Shown here in pieces: positions 45,967-55,606 of a stretch of 64,000 nucleotides of DNA (position 1 is its first letter; each line of letters begins with the position of its first letter). The position numbers were made by a program, and so were the translations under genes. This DNA comes from Siphonodentalium dalli. Lineage: Eukaryota; Mollusca; Scaphopoda; Gadilida; Siphonodentaliidae. Where the stretch lies: positions 50,414,073 to 50,478,072 of the forward strand of contig CP136064.1 in the NCBI GenBank assembly GCA_032622095.1, written 5' to 3'. Under the pieces are notes generated by a model. It had not been told where the DNA came from, did not search any database, and saw only the letters and a list, made by a program, of their open reading frames with translations.

Positions 45967-46196
45967 TTAACCCTTTGAGTGCCAGGGGCCGATCTCATCG
46001 GCCCTAAACCTACAAAATAAGTCTGTTAAAGAATATAAGAATAAATTATTAAAATTGTAAAAAATTGAATAAAAAAAAAAAAAAATGTTAGGCCAATGCA
46101 TTCTCTTATATATGGTCGACTCGCATATATAAGAGAATGCATTGGCACAGGGTATATGGGTTGATACAAAAATCGACCTGGCACTCAAAGGGTTAA
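45967..46196. mobile_element. TTAA-bounded element with CCCTTTGAGTGCCAGG ends and one hairpin
   Basis: TTAACCCTTTGAGTGCCAGG at the left pairs with CCTGGCACTCAAAGGGTTAA at the right. One ATATATGCGAG hairpin module with a reduced loop (46091-46147) is inside. The ends are close to those of the element at 18122. Confidence 0.85.
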
Positions 46197-46261
46197 AGTT
46201 ACTGGGAGATCACTCCACTGTGCATACCAAAGCAACAAATCCTGCTATATACTAGCTGTTT

Positions 46262-46340
46262 ACAAACGAAGTCCATGTGACATCGAAAGGGTACAGAAAA
46301 AAGCTGCAAGATTCATCACCAACAACTATAAAGACAGATA
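46262..46340 (+). pseudogene. Short LINE ORF2 C-terminal relic
   Basis: The frame from 46273 reads CDIERVQKKAARFITNNYKD before a stop. This phrase is characteristic of the region after the reverse transcriptase domain in CR1/Jockey-like LINEs. The surrounding sequence is too decayed to extend it. Confidence 0.6.
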
Positions 46341-46399
46341 AAGTTGACGTCACAGCCATGATTGTGATAGAAGGGTTAACATCAATGAAGAAGAGAAGA

Positions 46400-47689
46400 G
46401 AAAGGGATGACACTGTGTAATAGAAAGAGAGTTGAGGTGTCGGTTCCAGCTATTAGTGTGGTTGCTGAAGCTGAATTTGGGGATCAACCCAGAAGATATT
46501 GGATACAACCTGATTTTGGTGTCATTCCACTCGGAAAAGCCTCGATCATGAACAACATATAAAAAATCTGCTTTGTGGAAACTTTGTTATCCAAGATGGT
46601 GCCCAACATGATTGTCTATATTGCATCAGTTCTCAAATAAGTCATTATATAAGATATATTGTGGACTGGGAATTATTCAGATATTCCAGTATGTGTGCAA
46701 TTATAAAGGTGCACAGATCATTAAAACAGATAATTCTGAAGGATTTCTCGGTCACTGCAATGCAAGTCAAATCCCCAATTATTTCATCTTTAAAGTTTGA
46801 GTTTTCTGCTTATCCAAAATCCAATTGTTTGGCCAAAAATACTAATTACGGACATGCAACACACAAAGTAATGATTTGCCACACAGTACATGGTAGTTGC
46901 ATTCGGCATGATGATTAATTATATAATTAACACAGAAACTGAAGTGCATACCCTTGCAGTATAAATAAAAATAAATACTAGTTACATTTCTGGAATTTTC
47001 AACACTCTGCGTGATAATGAATCATACACATGTCATATGTCGCAACGGTTATTTTATTGTAAAAAAAAACACTCATATCTTTAATAGATTAACACCGCAT
47101 CTCAACAGATCAAAGGGACAGTCCATCATACAGTTTATGTAAGACTAGTTTTCATGCTGCTACCAAACCGCTTTCTTATTAGACAAACCGCTTTCTTATT
47201 AGACAATGTTGTTCCAATTACTTCAGACGCCACTTTACAACTGGAATATGCTACCACGCAATGCACACTATTAGTTTTGAGTATCTTTTTGTTTGAAAAT
47301 ATCTTACCATTACCACCCAAGGACTCATGCTAAATATCAGGTGATCATTGTTTAAAGATGTTATTCCAACATTGAACATGCACGCAATGTTGCTATTTGT
47401 GGTTTTGAGTGCAGCAGCTATATGTAACAGTAGCGAGAAGGGATAAACTCGGTGATGCAGTTGCAGAAAACGTAAGTTTCGCGTACATGTGGCCTTGATC
47501 TTACATCTTACAACTTCTGTGTCTTTACGGCCAGCATTGACCAACCCCAGAACGTGGTCTGAGTATATTCCTAACTATATATATATAGGCTATCTGTAAA
47601 TGACTATTTAGATATGTCGTACATGACCAGGATCCATCCGGAGTTTTCATGCATTAATTACATGTATATACAGTTGTAGATTCACTTTG
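46400..47689. other. Intergenic stretch and LINE 3' untranslated region
   Basis: I see no gene. A 24-base direct repeat (ACCGCTTTCTTATTAGACAA) occurs twice near 47166-47205. The part next to 47689 is presumably the 3' UTR of the - strand LINE, perhaps ending near the TATATATA run at 47577-47590, but no poly-A or other terminus is clear. Confidence 0.4.
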
Positions 47690-50537
47690 CTATACCCCCA
47701 GTAAAATCACTCGCTGCATGTGTAATCTATGGCAGAGTATGGCAGCATAAAGTTGGAGTCCATTTACATTGGTTACCTCTTCGTTACTTTCGTCATTTCT
47801 TGTGTTGGATATGTCCAGTATTCTTGATATTTTCTCTTCTTCATTTAGGTCTTTAAACTGTTTTTTAAATATATTGTTGTAATCAGTTGCAAATTGTAGA
47901 AGGAACTCTCTTCTTATATGATTGAATCCTGAGCATCTAAGGATGAAATGGGACGTTGTTTCCTCTTCTATTTTGCATAGCTTGCAGATACCATCAGATG
48001 TCTTGTCATATGTCTTCTTTAAGGTTTCAAGTCGGTATGTTCCAGTGACTAGTGTTGAGACGTGGGATAGCTCTCACAGGATTCCCAATGATGTTAAGAA
48101 CTGGATGATGACGTCCGGATTTATATGCCTCGATGTTTAATAATCTGAGTGATGGATATAATCTGGCCCTGCATATTGCTCGTTCAATCCAATATGTATT
48201 AATTGCAGTTTTCACTTCTGTCTTCCATTGGTCTTTATTATATGGATTGTCTAGTAGATCGGTGGGTGATGGAAGTTTGTATTTGAATAATACTTGTCTG
48301 ACGGCCGCAAACCAGCTATGACTGGATGAGTCTTTCAATAATAATTGTCGTGCAGCTAGTCTTCTTTCAATACTGTTTGAGGGTAGTCGACATATGTTGT
48401 TGAAGAATATAAGTGCTTTGGTATCGATGGTTGCTTCAACGGGTAGTACTCCTGTCAAGATATGTATAGCTGGATCCGGTGTTCTTATTGGAATTGCCAG
48501 AATCTGTTTCAGTAATTTCTTCTGAAAAATTTCTAATTGTTGAAGATGGTGACGATTTGGTAATATGATCTCACATCCATACAGAAGGATTGGTAGAATG
48601 TAAATATTGTATAGGTGGATACATGTTTGAGGATCCAATCCATTGTGTCCGTGAAATCCTGCAGGCATTAAACTATAAGCGGATCTTCTGGCTTTCTTTA
48701 TGTTGTTTGAAATAGATTCTCCCATTGTTTTCTCAATTGATGGTGCACGAATAATACCAAGATGGGTAGTTTTCTCTACAGCTGGCATTTCTGATGTATT
48801 TATTTTCCATCTGCGTTGTTCGTTGACAGGATTACGGATGTTGGTTGGTTTCACAGTGATGGTGACACTTTTTTGAGGTTGGAGGAGATATCTATGATTC
48901 CGGCTGTATTCTACTGCAACGTTGATTAATTGTTGTAGCTCCATTTGGTTGTTACTAATTATAGCAACATCATCAGCACAGGCAGTAGCATTAAGGCGTA
49001 TATTTCCAATATTCGTTCCCGCATCTGTTTGGTCAAATTTCTCCAGGAGATCTTCAATGTATATTTTATATAGATCTGCACTCAAGATAACATCTTGGCG
49101 GACTCCTTGGTTGATATTGAATTCTTCAGATAGCTAGGTTACCTCTCCATTTCACTTGTGATGTACACTGCGTGTGGATGTCGTCTATTAGTTTCCATGT
49201 TGACGTGTGTATTTGGTAGTGATATAATTTCTTCATAAGAATTTCTTTGGCGACTACATCAAATGCAGATTTTGCATCAAGATATGCAACATATGTAATA
49301 TTTCCATCGTCTCGATTGCTTCTGATAACTTCTTCAAGCATTAGCGCACTGTTCAGTGGCGAAGCATTTGCTGTGAATCCTCTTTGTAGTGGGGATTGTC
49401 GAGGAATAGTCTTCTCTTAATACTACTTCAATCAGCTTCAGGAGCACAGGTAAGATAGTGATACCTCGGTAGTTTATAGATTCTGTTTTCACTCCATTGT
49501 TTTTGTAAATAGGATTGAGCATTCCGACTTTTAATTCTTGAGGAATGGATCTTTGTTGAATTATTAGATTAATGATCTGTGTAATTAGAGGAATTGTTGA
49601 AGAGTCTGCATAGATGAAATGTTCAGCCGCTATACCATACGCATCTGGTGCTTTGCCTTTGTTCAATCTTGCTAGAGCTTTAATTATTACCTCTTCCGTA
49701 GTTTTCATTGGTGACGGGTCATCTACAATGTCGTGGATAATTTGATAGTCCATTGTTCAGTTTTTGTAATATTGGTAATTGTATAGTTGATTGTCAGTTG
49801 GTTTAGCGAGTTCGCTGAAATGACGATGAAATCCTTCTATAACTTTGTCATCGCTGTATGTTGTTCCTTTCACATTCAGGTCAGTCAGGTATACTTTTCC
49901 TTTATTTCTCTGACGTTTAATAAGAGTATAAAATACATTCCTATCCCCTTCCCGTGTTTCCATGATTTGGTTTTTGAGTGTTTGATGTTCAAGATATACA
50001 GCTTTCCGTACTTCATTTCTGTAGGTACGTTTTGTCATCTTTTTGGTGATCAGAATAGGATCATAAATATCATTTGGACGTCCATTCATCTTCCATTCTC
50101 GAAATGCGCATCTGGAATTGTGCAGTGCTTCTGCTATATCTTCATTCCATACCATAAGTTTTGGTTTGTTCTGACGTCGTCGTTGTTTTGGGGTTGGTGA
50201 GGCACCTTCGGCAGCTGTTACTAGGAGATTGTTAAGTTCTGCAACTAGAGAAGCTGGAGGTTTTCCTTCCTCAGTATTAATATGAGATACTCCCGATTTT
50301 GTCAGATACCTGTATTTATCTAGGTCGACTTTCTTCCAATTAGTTCGATGTATTTTGCTCGGGATTTCTTTCTTCTTTGAGTCCATTTTCCATGATGTAT
50401 TTATGGTGATTGCCTTCGGAATATGATCCGATGTATTTGAGGCGACATCAATTCTTGGCGTTTTCTTGTCAAGATTATTGGGATACATAATGTAATCAAT
50501 TTCAGAAACAGGAACTCCTGCTGCATTGATGAACGTG
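47690..50537 (-). pseudogene. LINE ORF2 C-terminal part: end of endonuclease, reverse transcriptase, zinc knuckle
   Basis: Reading leftward from 50537, the endonuclease finishes with SEIDYIMYP and NTSDHIPKAI (the final SDH motif). The reverse transcriptase follows: LNKGKAPDAYGI, INYRGITILPVLLK, AYLDAKSAFDVV (catalytic Asp of motif A), INQGVRQ and ACADDVAII (the YxDD-type pair). A C-terminal C-x2-C-x8-H-x4-C knuckle (CKLCKIEEETTSHFILRC) lies near 47930-47990, and the stop is at 47690-47692. Defects are an in-frame TGA near 49755 and frameshifts near 49360, 49130 and 48050. Confidence 0.88.
50532..50537 (+). repeat. Polinton target-site duplication, left
   Basis: AACGTG lies immediately before the left inverted repeat. 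The identical hexamer follows the right one at 61354-61359. Six-base duplications are characteristic of Polinton/Maverick integration. Confidence 0.93.
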
Positions 50538-50995
50538 AGTTGTATTGGCTGTCACTCTGGCCCACCCCCCTCGCTCGATGTCTCTCTGGCCCATGGGCCA
50601 GAGTGACATCGAGCGACGGGTTTGGATTTTTTCTGGCCCACCCCCTCGCTCGATGTCACTCTAGCCCATGGGCCAGAGTGACATCGAGCGAGGGGGTGGG
50701 CCAGAGTGACAGCCCAGGATCGGTCTAGAGGTTGTGTTAGATTCCAATGAGTAAGGTGAGCGCTTCGAAGGGATTTTTTGACAGAAAAGAGCACAATTTA
50801 CCAATGTATCGATTTTTTCTCGGATTCTAATGTCAGTGTGGTAAGCGAAGGGCGCTCCCCTTCGCTGGACTAACTGAACTTAGAATAATACCGAGAAAAA
50901 ATAGATGTGTTGGTAAATTGTGTTACTTTACCACTGCATATTTAACAAAAGCGAAAGTCTTCGAATAAATTCGAAGACGATAGCGTTGTAAAATG
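50538..50995 (+). repeat. Polinton left terminal inverted repeat (~458 bp)
   Basis: It begins AGTTGTATTGGCTGTCACTC and matches, inverted, 60972-61353 with scattered differences. It is 76 bases longer because the terminal palindrome is present one and three-quarter times (50547-50620 and 50628-50713). Further inward are smaller hairpins: GCGAAGGGCGCTCCCCTTCGC near 50848 and CTTCGAATAAATTCGAAG near 50959. Confidence 0.92.
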
Positions 50996-51059
50996 TGCAT
51001 GTAAGAGTCATCTGATAGCAGGTTTTGGGTGGCCCTGAAAAGGGCCGTTTTACGTTAGA

Positions 51060-51497
51060 TCACAAGAAAAGTGGATAAGGGGTCTTTAGGAACTCAAATC
51101 CATCCTCTTGATCCAACTCCCGAAACACAAGCGAACCCTCGATGAGAGGTGGAAATATACCTTGTGGTATACTCACACCCTTCAATGGAGGTACGTCTAA
51201 TCTGTACTCCGGATCCTTCTTCTGTCTCCAAAACACGAGCTTTCTCTGCAGAAGGGTTGCCGCCACCGTAAGCAAGACACCTGTTGTCCCAAGCCATTCG
51301 ATGTACTCTGTCTTCTGTCCACTGAACAGTGTAGGATTGCGAGCCCAAGTTGCATTGACAAAAGTGAATAGTTCAAAGAACTGTTCACCTGTACCATACA
51401 CTGCCCAGGAAAGGGTCTCCCACACCGCAATGTGTCTCGGGGCCGATACACAGATGGCTCTGACATAAGATCCAAGATCAGTAGCAGCGTATTCCAT
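51060..51497 (-). CDS. Polinton membrane protein of 145 residues, function unknown
   Basis: I do not recognise the family. The frame is open for 200 codons, but the ATG at 51497 (MEYAATDLGSY) is preferred because the bases upstream (51540-51625) match the block upstream of the polymerase-side gene and look like a promoter. One clear hydrophobic segment (WLGTTGVLLTVAATLL, then basic QRKLVFWRQKK) lies about residues 82-100. The C-terminal part is Pro/Gly-rich. It is the last gene before the left inverted repeat and is separated from the protease by a 220-base AT-rich gap with many ATTTACA motifs. A virion or membrane-remodelling role is only a guess. Confidence 0.65.
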   Translation of the reverse strand: MEYAATDLGSYVRAICVSAPRHIAVWETLSWAVYGTGEQFFELFTFVNATWARNPTLFSGQKTEYIEWLGTTGVLLTVAATLLQRKLVFWRQKKDPEYRLDVPPLKGVSIPQGIFPPLIEGSLVFRELDQEDGFEFLKTPYPLFL

Positions 51498-51539
51498 TGT
51501 GAGAAAATGATATGAGATAATGGGGGTTTTGTTATATGT

Positions 51540-51625
51540 AAAACGCGCGGACGTCATTGGCGACGTCATTGTGTTTTTTCTACCAAATTTCCCGAACGTC
51601 ATTTCAAATGTGTTTCTTTTTGGTG
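51540..51625 (-). promoter_or_regulatory. Candidate Polinton promoter block, left copy
   Basis: On the - strand it reads AAGAAACACA, TTGAAATGACGTTCGGGAAA, TTTGGT, then two TGACGTC motifs, CGCGCG and an ACATATAA box about 40 bases before the ATG at 51497. The same series lies at 60770-60860 before another gene. TGACGTC is the core of CRE/ATF sites. The function is inferred. Confidence 0.6.
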
Positions 51626-51662
51626 AATTAAGATCTTCATCGATATTGCCGAAGACGATCAT

Positions 51663-51881
51663 TAAAAACAGACACTGTTTTTCAATAACATAACTTTTAT
51701 TTTGAATTAAGAATCAACATATTTACAACTGATCATGAAATTATCATATTTACAATCAATAATTGGTAATGCAATGAACATAATTTACATTTGGTAACTC
51801 ATTTCATCATTAACAATCAACATATTTACAAAATGATTATGATTTTAACATGTTTAAACAATTGGTAATGAACACATTTTA
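51663..51881. other. AT-rich spacer between protease and membrane protein
   Basis: It contains repeated ATATTTACAA / TTGGTAATG phrases and no open frame. On the - strand it would hold the 3' end of the protease transcript. Confidence 0.5.
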
Positions 51882-52802
51882 TCAACACTGAAATTCACAG
51901 TAAGTCTTACAAGTTTGTGAAATACATGTTTTGGGTAATGTTTCTGATTCTTTTCGTAAGGGCTCATAGTTTCTATGAAACCAATCAAATACTTTTCTAT
52001 CATTTTTGAAGTAATCACCATCAAAATTCATTTCAACTAATACTTTTATACCATATCCGCTTTTCAAGAAATGTAAAGCAAATATACAGTAGATACCACA
52101 TACGCTTGTACCGTGACGTTGAAACCGTCCAACGTTTATTTTACATGCGATCGAATTTCTTTGAATAAATGATTTGATATATTTATCAATAACTGGTATC
52201 CCAAACGAATCGAAATATGTTGCAATGTTCCCATTGAAGAATATTGCAACCCAGTGTTCTCCTGGCTTTTCTGAAGTATGTGTATTTACTATGTATGCTT
52301 TTACATGATGAGGTTTCTCGTGTGGTAACTGATCTTTTGCACACACCACACCATACAATGAACAGAGGTAGGATGCTTTTTCACACCACAAGTCAACAAA
52401 AACCGAATTAAATTGGATACAGTTTGCATGAACAACTTCCTTTATATCTTTCCAAAGTTTGAATGCCTCAAATTTCTCTTGTGGTGTAAATGATTCTATT
52501 TCTGGATACCATTGTTCCATAACTCGGTAGATGTTCAATTTAAGTAGTGCTATATCAATGAACATATCTACCCATTGTATAGGTGGTGTCCAAAGACAAA
52601 GTAAATGTCGTGTCTGACTTGGATGATCTATTTTACATCCTTCACAATTAAGTGTCACTTCTTTTGAAATTTGATTTTGTATTTCATGAACGAAACATTT
52701 CTCGAAAGTTTTCCGAACTTTGTCAAGGATAGAAACATATGGAATGAAATCGAGTCCTCCAACTTCCAGTCTCAATTTTTCCTCCAATTGCAATCCATCC
52801 AT
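51882..52802 (-). CDS. Polinton maturation protease (adenain/Ulp1-type cysteine protease)
   Basis: This family cleaves capsid precursor proteins during virion maturation. The 306-residue protein ends in a C48/C5-type catalytic domain. His183 lies in GEHWVAIFF, Asp198 in TYFDSFG, Gln228 in GRFQRHGT and Cys235 in SVCGIYC, which is the expected H-D-Q-C order. The first about 165 residues form an extra N-terminal domain with a CEGCKIDH motif and several aromatic residues. The start at 52802 is 4 bases from the stop of the major capsid gene, so the two probably share a transcript. All catalytic residues are present and the frame is undamaged. Confidence 0.92.
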   Translation of the reverse strand: MDGLQLEEKLRLEVGGLDFIPYVSILDKVRKTFEKCFVHEIQNQISKEVTLNCEGCKIDHPSQTRHLLCLWTPPIQWVDMFIDIALLKLNIYRVMEQWYPEIESFTPQEKFEAFKLWKDIKEVVHANCIQFNSVFVDLWCEKASYLCSLYGVVCAKDQLPHEKPHHVKAYIVNTHTSEKPGEHWVAIFFNGNIATYFDSFGIPVIDKYIKSFIQRNSIACKINVGRFQRHGTSVCGIYCIFALHFLKSGYGIKVLVEMNFDGDYFKNDRKVFDWFHRNYEPLRKESETLPKTCISQTCKTYCEFQC

Positions 52803-52806
52803 GTTT

Positions 52807-54111
52807 TTAATAATCTGTTGTTATTTCTCGCAAACTGTTGATTTCAACTTGATTATCGAACTCAGCATAGACTATCACGTTGATCACTGAAGCTAGAGCT
52901 GCAGCAAACTGAAGCTCTAACCGTATGTTACCGGTTTTTATAGGATGCAAATGTCCTTCCTCTGCTCCTTGGTCAGGTGTGAGGTCGTAACCCCAGAAAC
53001 AATAACCATTCATGTATTTTTCGAGATTCAAACCAAAGGATTTGTTTTGTCCAAACATACCCGAAGACTGATACAGTGATAAATAAGATCTTAGGCATTG
53101 TTCTGATTCAAAGTTTGGTTCAAATGGTCGGTTATGGATGGTATGTCCGTCCTGACTAACTTCAAGTTTTCTCAGATTGAAGTGTTGGAAATGAAATGGG
53201 TTCGTTTCAATATCGCCATTCACATCTTTGTTTGATACCAAGCCTATGAAAAGTCTCTTTGGCAATTGTCCTTGAAAAAGGTGATCTTCAATTTTTGATC
53301 TAAGCCCTGCACCAATAGTGAATGTTTTTACTTCAACTCTTCTAATCGGTATTTTCATATTTTTCTGTATTATTGTTTGGTTCAAGTTATTTGCTACTAC
53401 TGGCATCAGCGTAATTGTACGAACATTGAAAACTGCCGTTTCAAATACTATTTTTCCGTTGGCCTGACCAATTAAAGAGAATTTTTGATTCGCTCTATTG
53501 AGACGAATTCTTATCTCAATTCCATTTGGTAAGTATTTCTCTTGTAGAAATATATCTGTGTGTAAACGACCACACAATTCTACCGTTTTACTACCTGCTA
53601 TGATTGCTTGGCGAGATTTCAATCCATCAATACCACCAGCTTTAGTGTTTTCGGTGAACTGCTTAGCGGTGTCGGGGTACCACATTTCTAGTGCGGCAAG
53701 TTGATTTTCTTTACATTCACCAGAATAAGCCAAGAGATTTTCCATGTAGGCTCGATAATGATAGGTATCTCCGTTTGCCGTTACAAGTTTGTTATTTAGG
53801 TAAATATCGATACTACTGAACATGCTATGGAAAAAGTTGTTAATAGGCGCAATTTCATCAGTACCATCAATCAAGTTTGTTCCATCTGCTTTTGTGATTT
53901 TGAATTTCAGGTACAAATATGATTGATTTACATCTGTCCATTTTTCAGTTTGAGGCGGAATTACAAATTCTATCGGTGCGGAATTATTCAAAGAGCTAAT
54001 CGGGTGATGTTCTATCCATTGTGATTCCAACATCGTTGTCATTGTTGGTGGAACATCAGAAACATCTAACTCGGACTTGCTGCATTCGCATGATCCATTT
54101 TGCATCATCAT
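52807..54111 (-). CDS. Polinton major capsid protein (double jelly-roll, hexon-like)
   Basis: At 434 residues this has the length and features of Polinton major capsid proteins, which build the icosahedral shell. Recognisable points are the N-terminal IEFVIPPQTEKWTDVNQSY stretch, NNFFHSMFSSIDIYLNNKLV (residues about 90-110), the YHYRAYMENLL segment and the hydrophobic end LELQFAAALASVINVIVYAE. It lies between the pVI/pX-like gene (2-base gap) and the protease. The frame is intact from ATG to stop with no obvious lesion. Assignment is from family resemblance, without structural prediction. Confidence 0.92.
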   Translation of the reverse strand: MMMQNGSCECSKSELDVSDVPPTMTTMLESQWIEHHPISSLNNSAPIEFVIPPQTEKWTDVNQSYLYLKFKITKADGTNLIDGTDEIAPINNFFHSMFSSIDIYLNNKLVTANGDTYHYRAYMENLLAYSGECKENQLAALEMWYPDTAKQFTENTKAGGIDGLKSRQAIIAGSKTVELCGRLHTDIFLQEKYLPNGIEIRIRLNRANQKFSLIGQANGKIVFETAVFNVRTITLMPVVANNLNQTIIQKNMKIPIRRVEVKTFTIGAGLRSKIEDHLFQGQLPKRLFIGLVSNKDVNGDIETNPFHFQHFNLRKLEVSQDGHTIHNRPFEPNFESEQCLRSYLSLYQSSGMFGQNKSFGLNLEKYMNGYCFWGYDLTPDQGAEEGHLHPIKTGNIRLELQFAAALASVINVIVYAEFDNQVEINSLREITTDY

Positions 54112-54113
54112 GA

Positions 54114-54494
54114 TTAATCAAATATATCGAGAGATCGTTTTGATTTCTTTACAGGCGTTTTAATGGACTTACTTCTAACTCGTTTGCGAGAAGAATGATT
54201 TTTCAAAGGTCGCGATGATCTATTTATGCCATTTGGTGTTGATATTTTCTTTATTGTTTCCCTTCCAAAAGATTTCAATGCTTCTTTACCTTGTTTCAAA
54301 AATACTTCTTTTGGACTTTTACCATGATGAATGATATCTTCGACTGCAGCAAGTCCATGCTTGAATACTTGTTGTTTAGCAATCTGACCAATAGGTTTTA
54401 GAAACGGTATTACTGTTCTCATTGCAGATTTGAATAGTGAACCAATTCCATTTCCATACTGTCTAGATACGCCTCTATACACGGGAATCATCAT
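54114..54494 (-). CDS. Polinton small basic virion protein (pVI/pX-like)
   Basis: The 126-residue protein starts with a hydrophobic/amphipathic segment (YGNGIGSLFKSAMRTVIPFL, residues about 13-32) and ends with a strongly basic tail (NHSSRKRVRSK, KKSKRS). A protein of this plan is found between the two capsid genes of many Polintons and adintoviruses and is compared with adenovirus minor core or membrane-lytic proteins. The exact role is uncertain. Its start overlaps the stop of the minor capsid gene by four bases. Confidence 0.7.
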   Translation of the reverse strand: MMIPVYRGVSRQYGNGIGSLFKSAMRTVIPFLKPIGQIAKQQVFKHGLAAVEDIIHHGKSPKEVFLKQGKEALKSFGRETIKKISTPNGINRSSRPLKNHSSRKRVRSKSIKTPVKKSKRSLDIFD

Positions 54495-55339
54495 AAATAC
54501 AAATTACTTCGGCGTCGGAATTGCAACTTTACCATAGACTTTCCACCAATAAACTGAATTGGTTTCCCAGTATCACCAGTTATATATACATTTATGGTAT
54601 CAAAGCTAGACTTTGATACTGGTACATAATGTAAGTTTTTGAATTCATGCCTAATATGTTTACCATCATGTATTCTTTTACTCTCGAATGATGTCACTCG
54701 TAATATCGGTGCTTCAACATCACTAAGAATTGTATAATCAGCAATGTCAGAATAAACAAACAATTGATTATGCTCCGCATTTAAATCAACTCCATATGGA
54801 AATGTTATCGAATGAGTAGCAAATGTGACAGTGTTTGATTCTGTTCTGTAACCAAGTTTATCCAAAAGAGCTCTGGGGAGTACAAGACCTACTTTGGTAT
54901 AACTATTGGTTGAAATTTTAACTCGTTGTTGTGCTTTGGAATATCCGATTTCGAATTCCAGTTCTGGAATCATTCTGCTTACTGTACTATCAATTACACC
55001 TTGAATTGTATCTGTCAAATGTGATCCACCAGAATATGCTCCTTCTGGTATTTTTAATTCTATACCATTTTCTGGTTTTGAAATTACTACATCACTCATT
55101 GGTATCTTATTCAAATATTGTAAAATTCTTGGAACAAAAGTTTTTATTTTTATTTTGCAGGCATCTCCAATAATGTTGTATGTTTCTGATGGTACAATTA
55201 TTTCAACCATTGCAACTTCCCAAAGCTCTTTATCAATATGTATGGTTTTTGGTAATTTCACTGTGAAACAACATTGTGAGTTGGCTGGGTAAAGTGACAT
55301 TGAACTATCACTCATGAGAGTTATGTAGAATGAATTCAT
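54491..55339 (-). CDS. Polinton minor capsid protein (penton, single jelly-roll)
   Basis: The 282-residue protein matches Polinton penton proteins, which close the fivefold vertices. The conserved N-terminus reads FTVKLPKTIHIDKELWEVAM and VEIIVPSETYN, and a C-terminal beta-rich part ends in MVKLQFRRRSNL. The frame is complete. It overlaps the upstream membrane-protein gene by four bases (ATGA arrangement), which suggests co-transcription and coupled translation. Confidence 0.88.
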   Translation of the reverse strand: MNSFYITLMSDSSMSLYPANSQCCFTVKLPKTIHIDKELWEVAMVEIIVPSETYNIIGDACKIKIKTFVPRILQYLNKIPMSDVVISKPENGIELKIPEGAYSGGSHLTDTIQGVIDSTVSRMIPELEFEIGYSKAQQRVKISTNSYTKVGLVLPRALLDKLGYRTESNTVTFATHSITFPYGVDLNAEHNQLFVYSDIADYTILSDVEAPILRVTSFESKRIHDGKHIRHEFKNLHYVPVSKSSFDTINVYITGDTGKPIQFIGGKSMVKLQFRRRSNLYL

Positions 55340-55593
55340 TTTTTCTCAGTATTTTTCAATAATTTCAGTCCAGGTGTTGGTAGAATATAACCTAGAGAAC
55401 TACTTAGAAGAATAAGCCACAATTCTTTGTTTGCGCTCTGGATACTAATGTGTACAATAGATGTAATTATTATGATATAAATAATAATTATCTGCGTGAA
55501 GTAGGTGACTTGGATCTTAGCAACTTTTTCACCACAGAACTTAAATTGTGACGGTTCATCGAGATTAATTGAATCTGAATGATTTTCCAACAT
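55336..55593 (-). CDS. Polinton small membrane protein (85 residues)
   Basis: It has one strong transmembrane helix, TQIIIIYIIIITSIVHISIQ (about residues 33-52), followed by LWLILLSSSLGYILPTP, a phrase seen in small membrane proteins of many Polintons. The function is unknown; a virion or host-membrane role is inferred. It follows the broken integrase by 13 bases and overlaps the minor capsid gene by four. Confidence 0.7.
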   Translation of the reverse strand: MLENHSDSINLDEPSQFKFCGEKVAKIQVTYFTQIIIIYIIIITSIVHISIQSANKELWLILLSSSLGYILPTPGLKLLKNTEKK

Positions 55594-55606
55594 GGTAAAT
55601 TCTGTT

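Noticed and set aside
49787-50200. + strand frame of 137 codons opposite the LINE
   Set aside because: It is antisense to the recognisable LINE ORF2 and has no homology.
50540-50794. Open frames on both strands across the Polinton left tip
   Set aside because: They are translations of the palindromic inverted repeat and are mirrored at 61173-61355.
51094-51475. Alternative frames (84 and 92 codons on -, 108 on +) over the left-end Polinton gene
   Set aside because: They overlap the longer frame, which has a clear membrane segment and a fitting start, and are shadows.
51498-51662. N-terminal 55-residue extension of the Polinton 145-residue protein
   Set aside because: The bases match the non-coding block upstream of the gene at 60702, so they are more likely promoter than coding.
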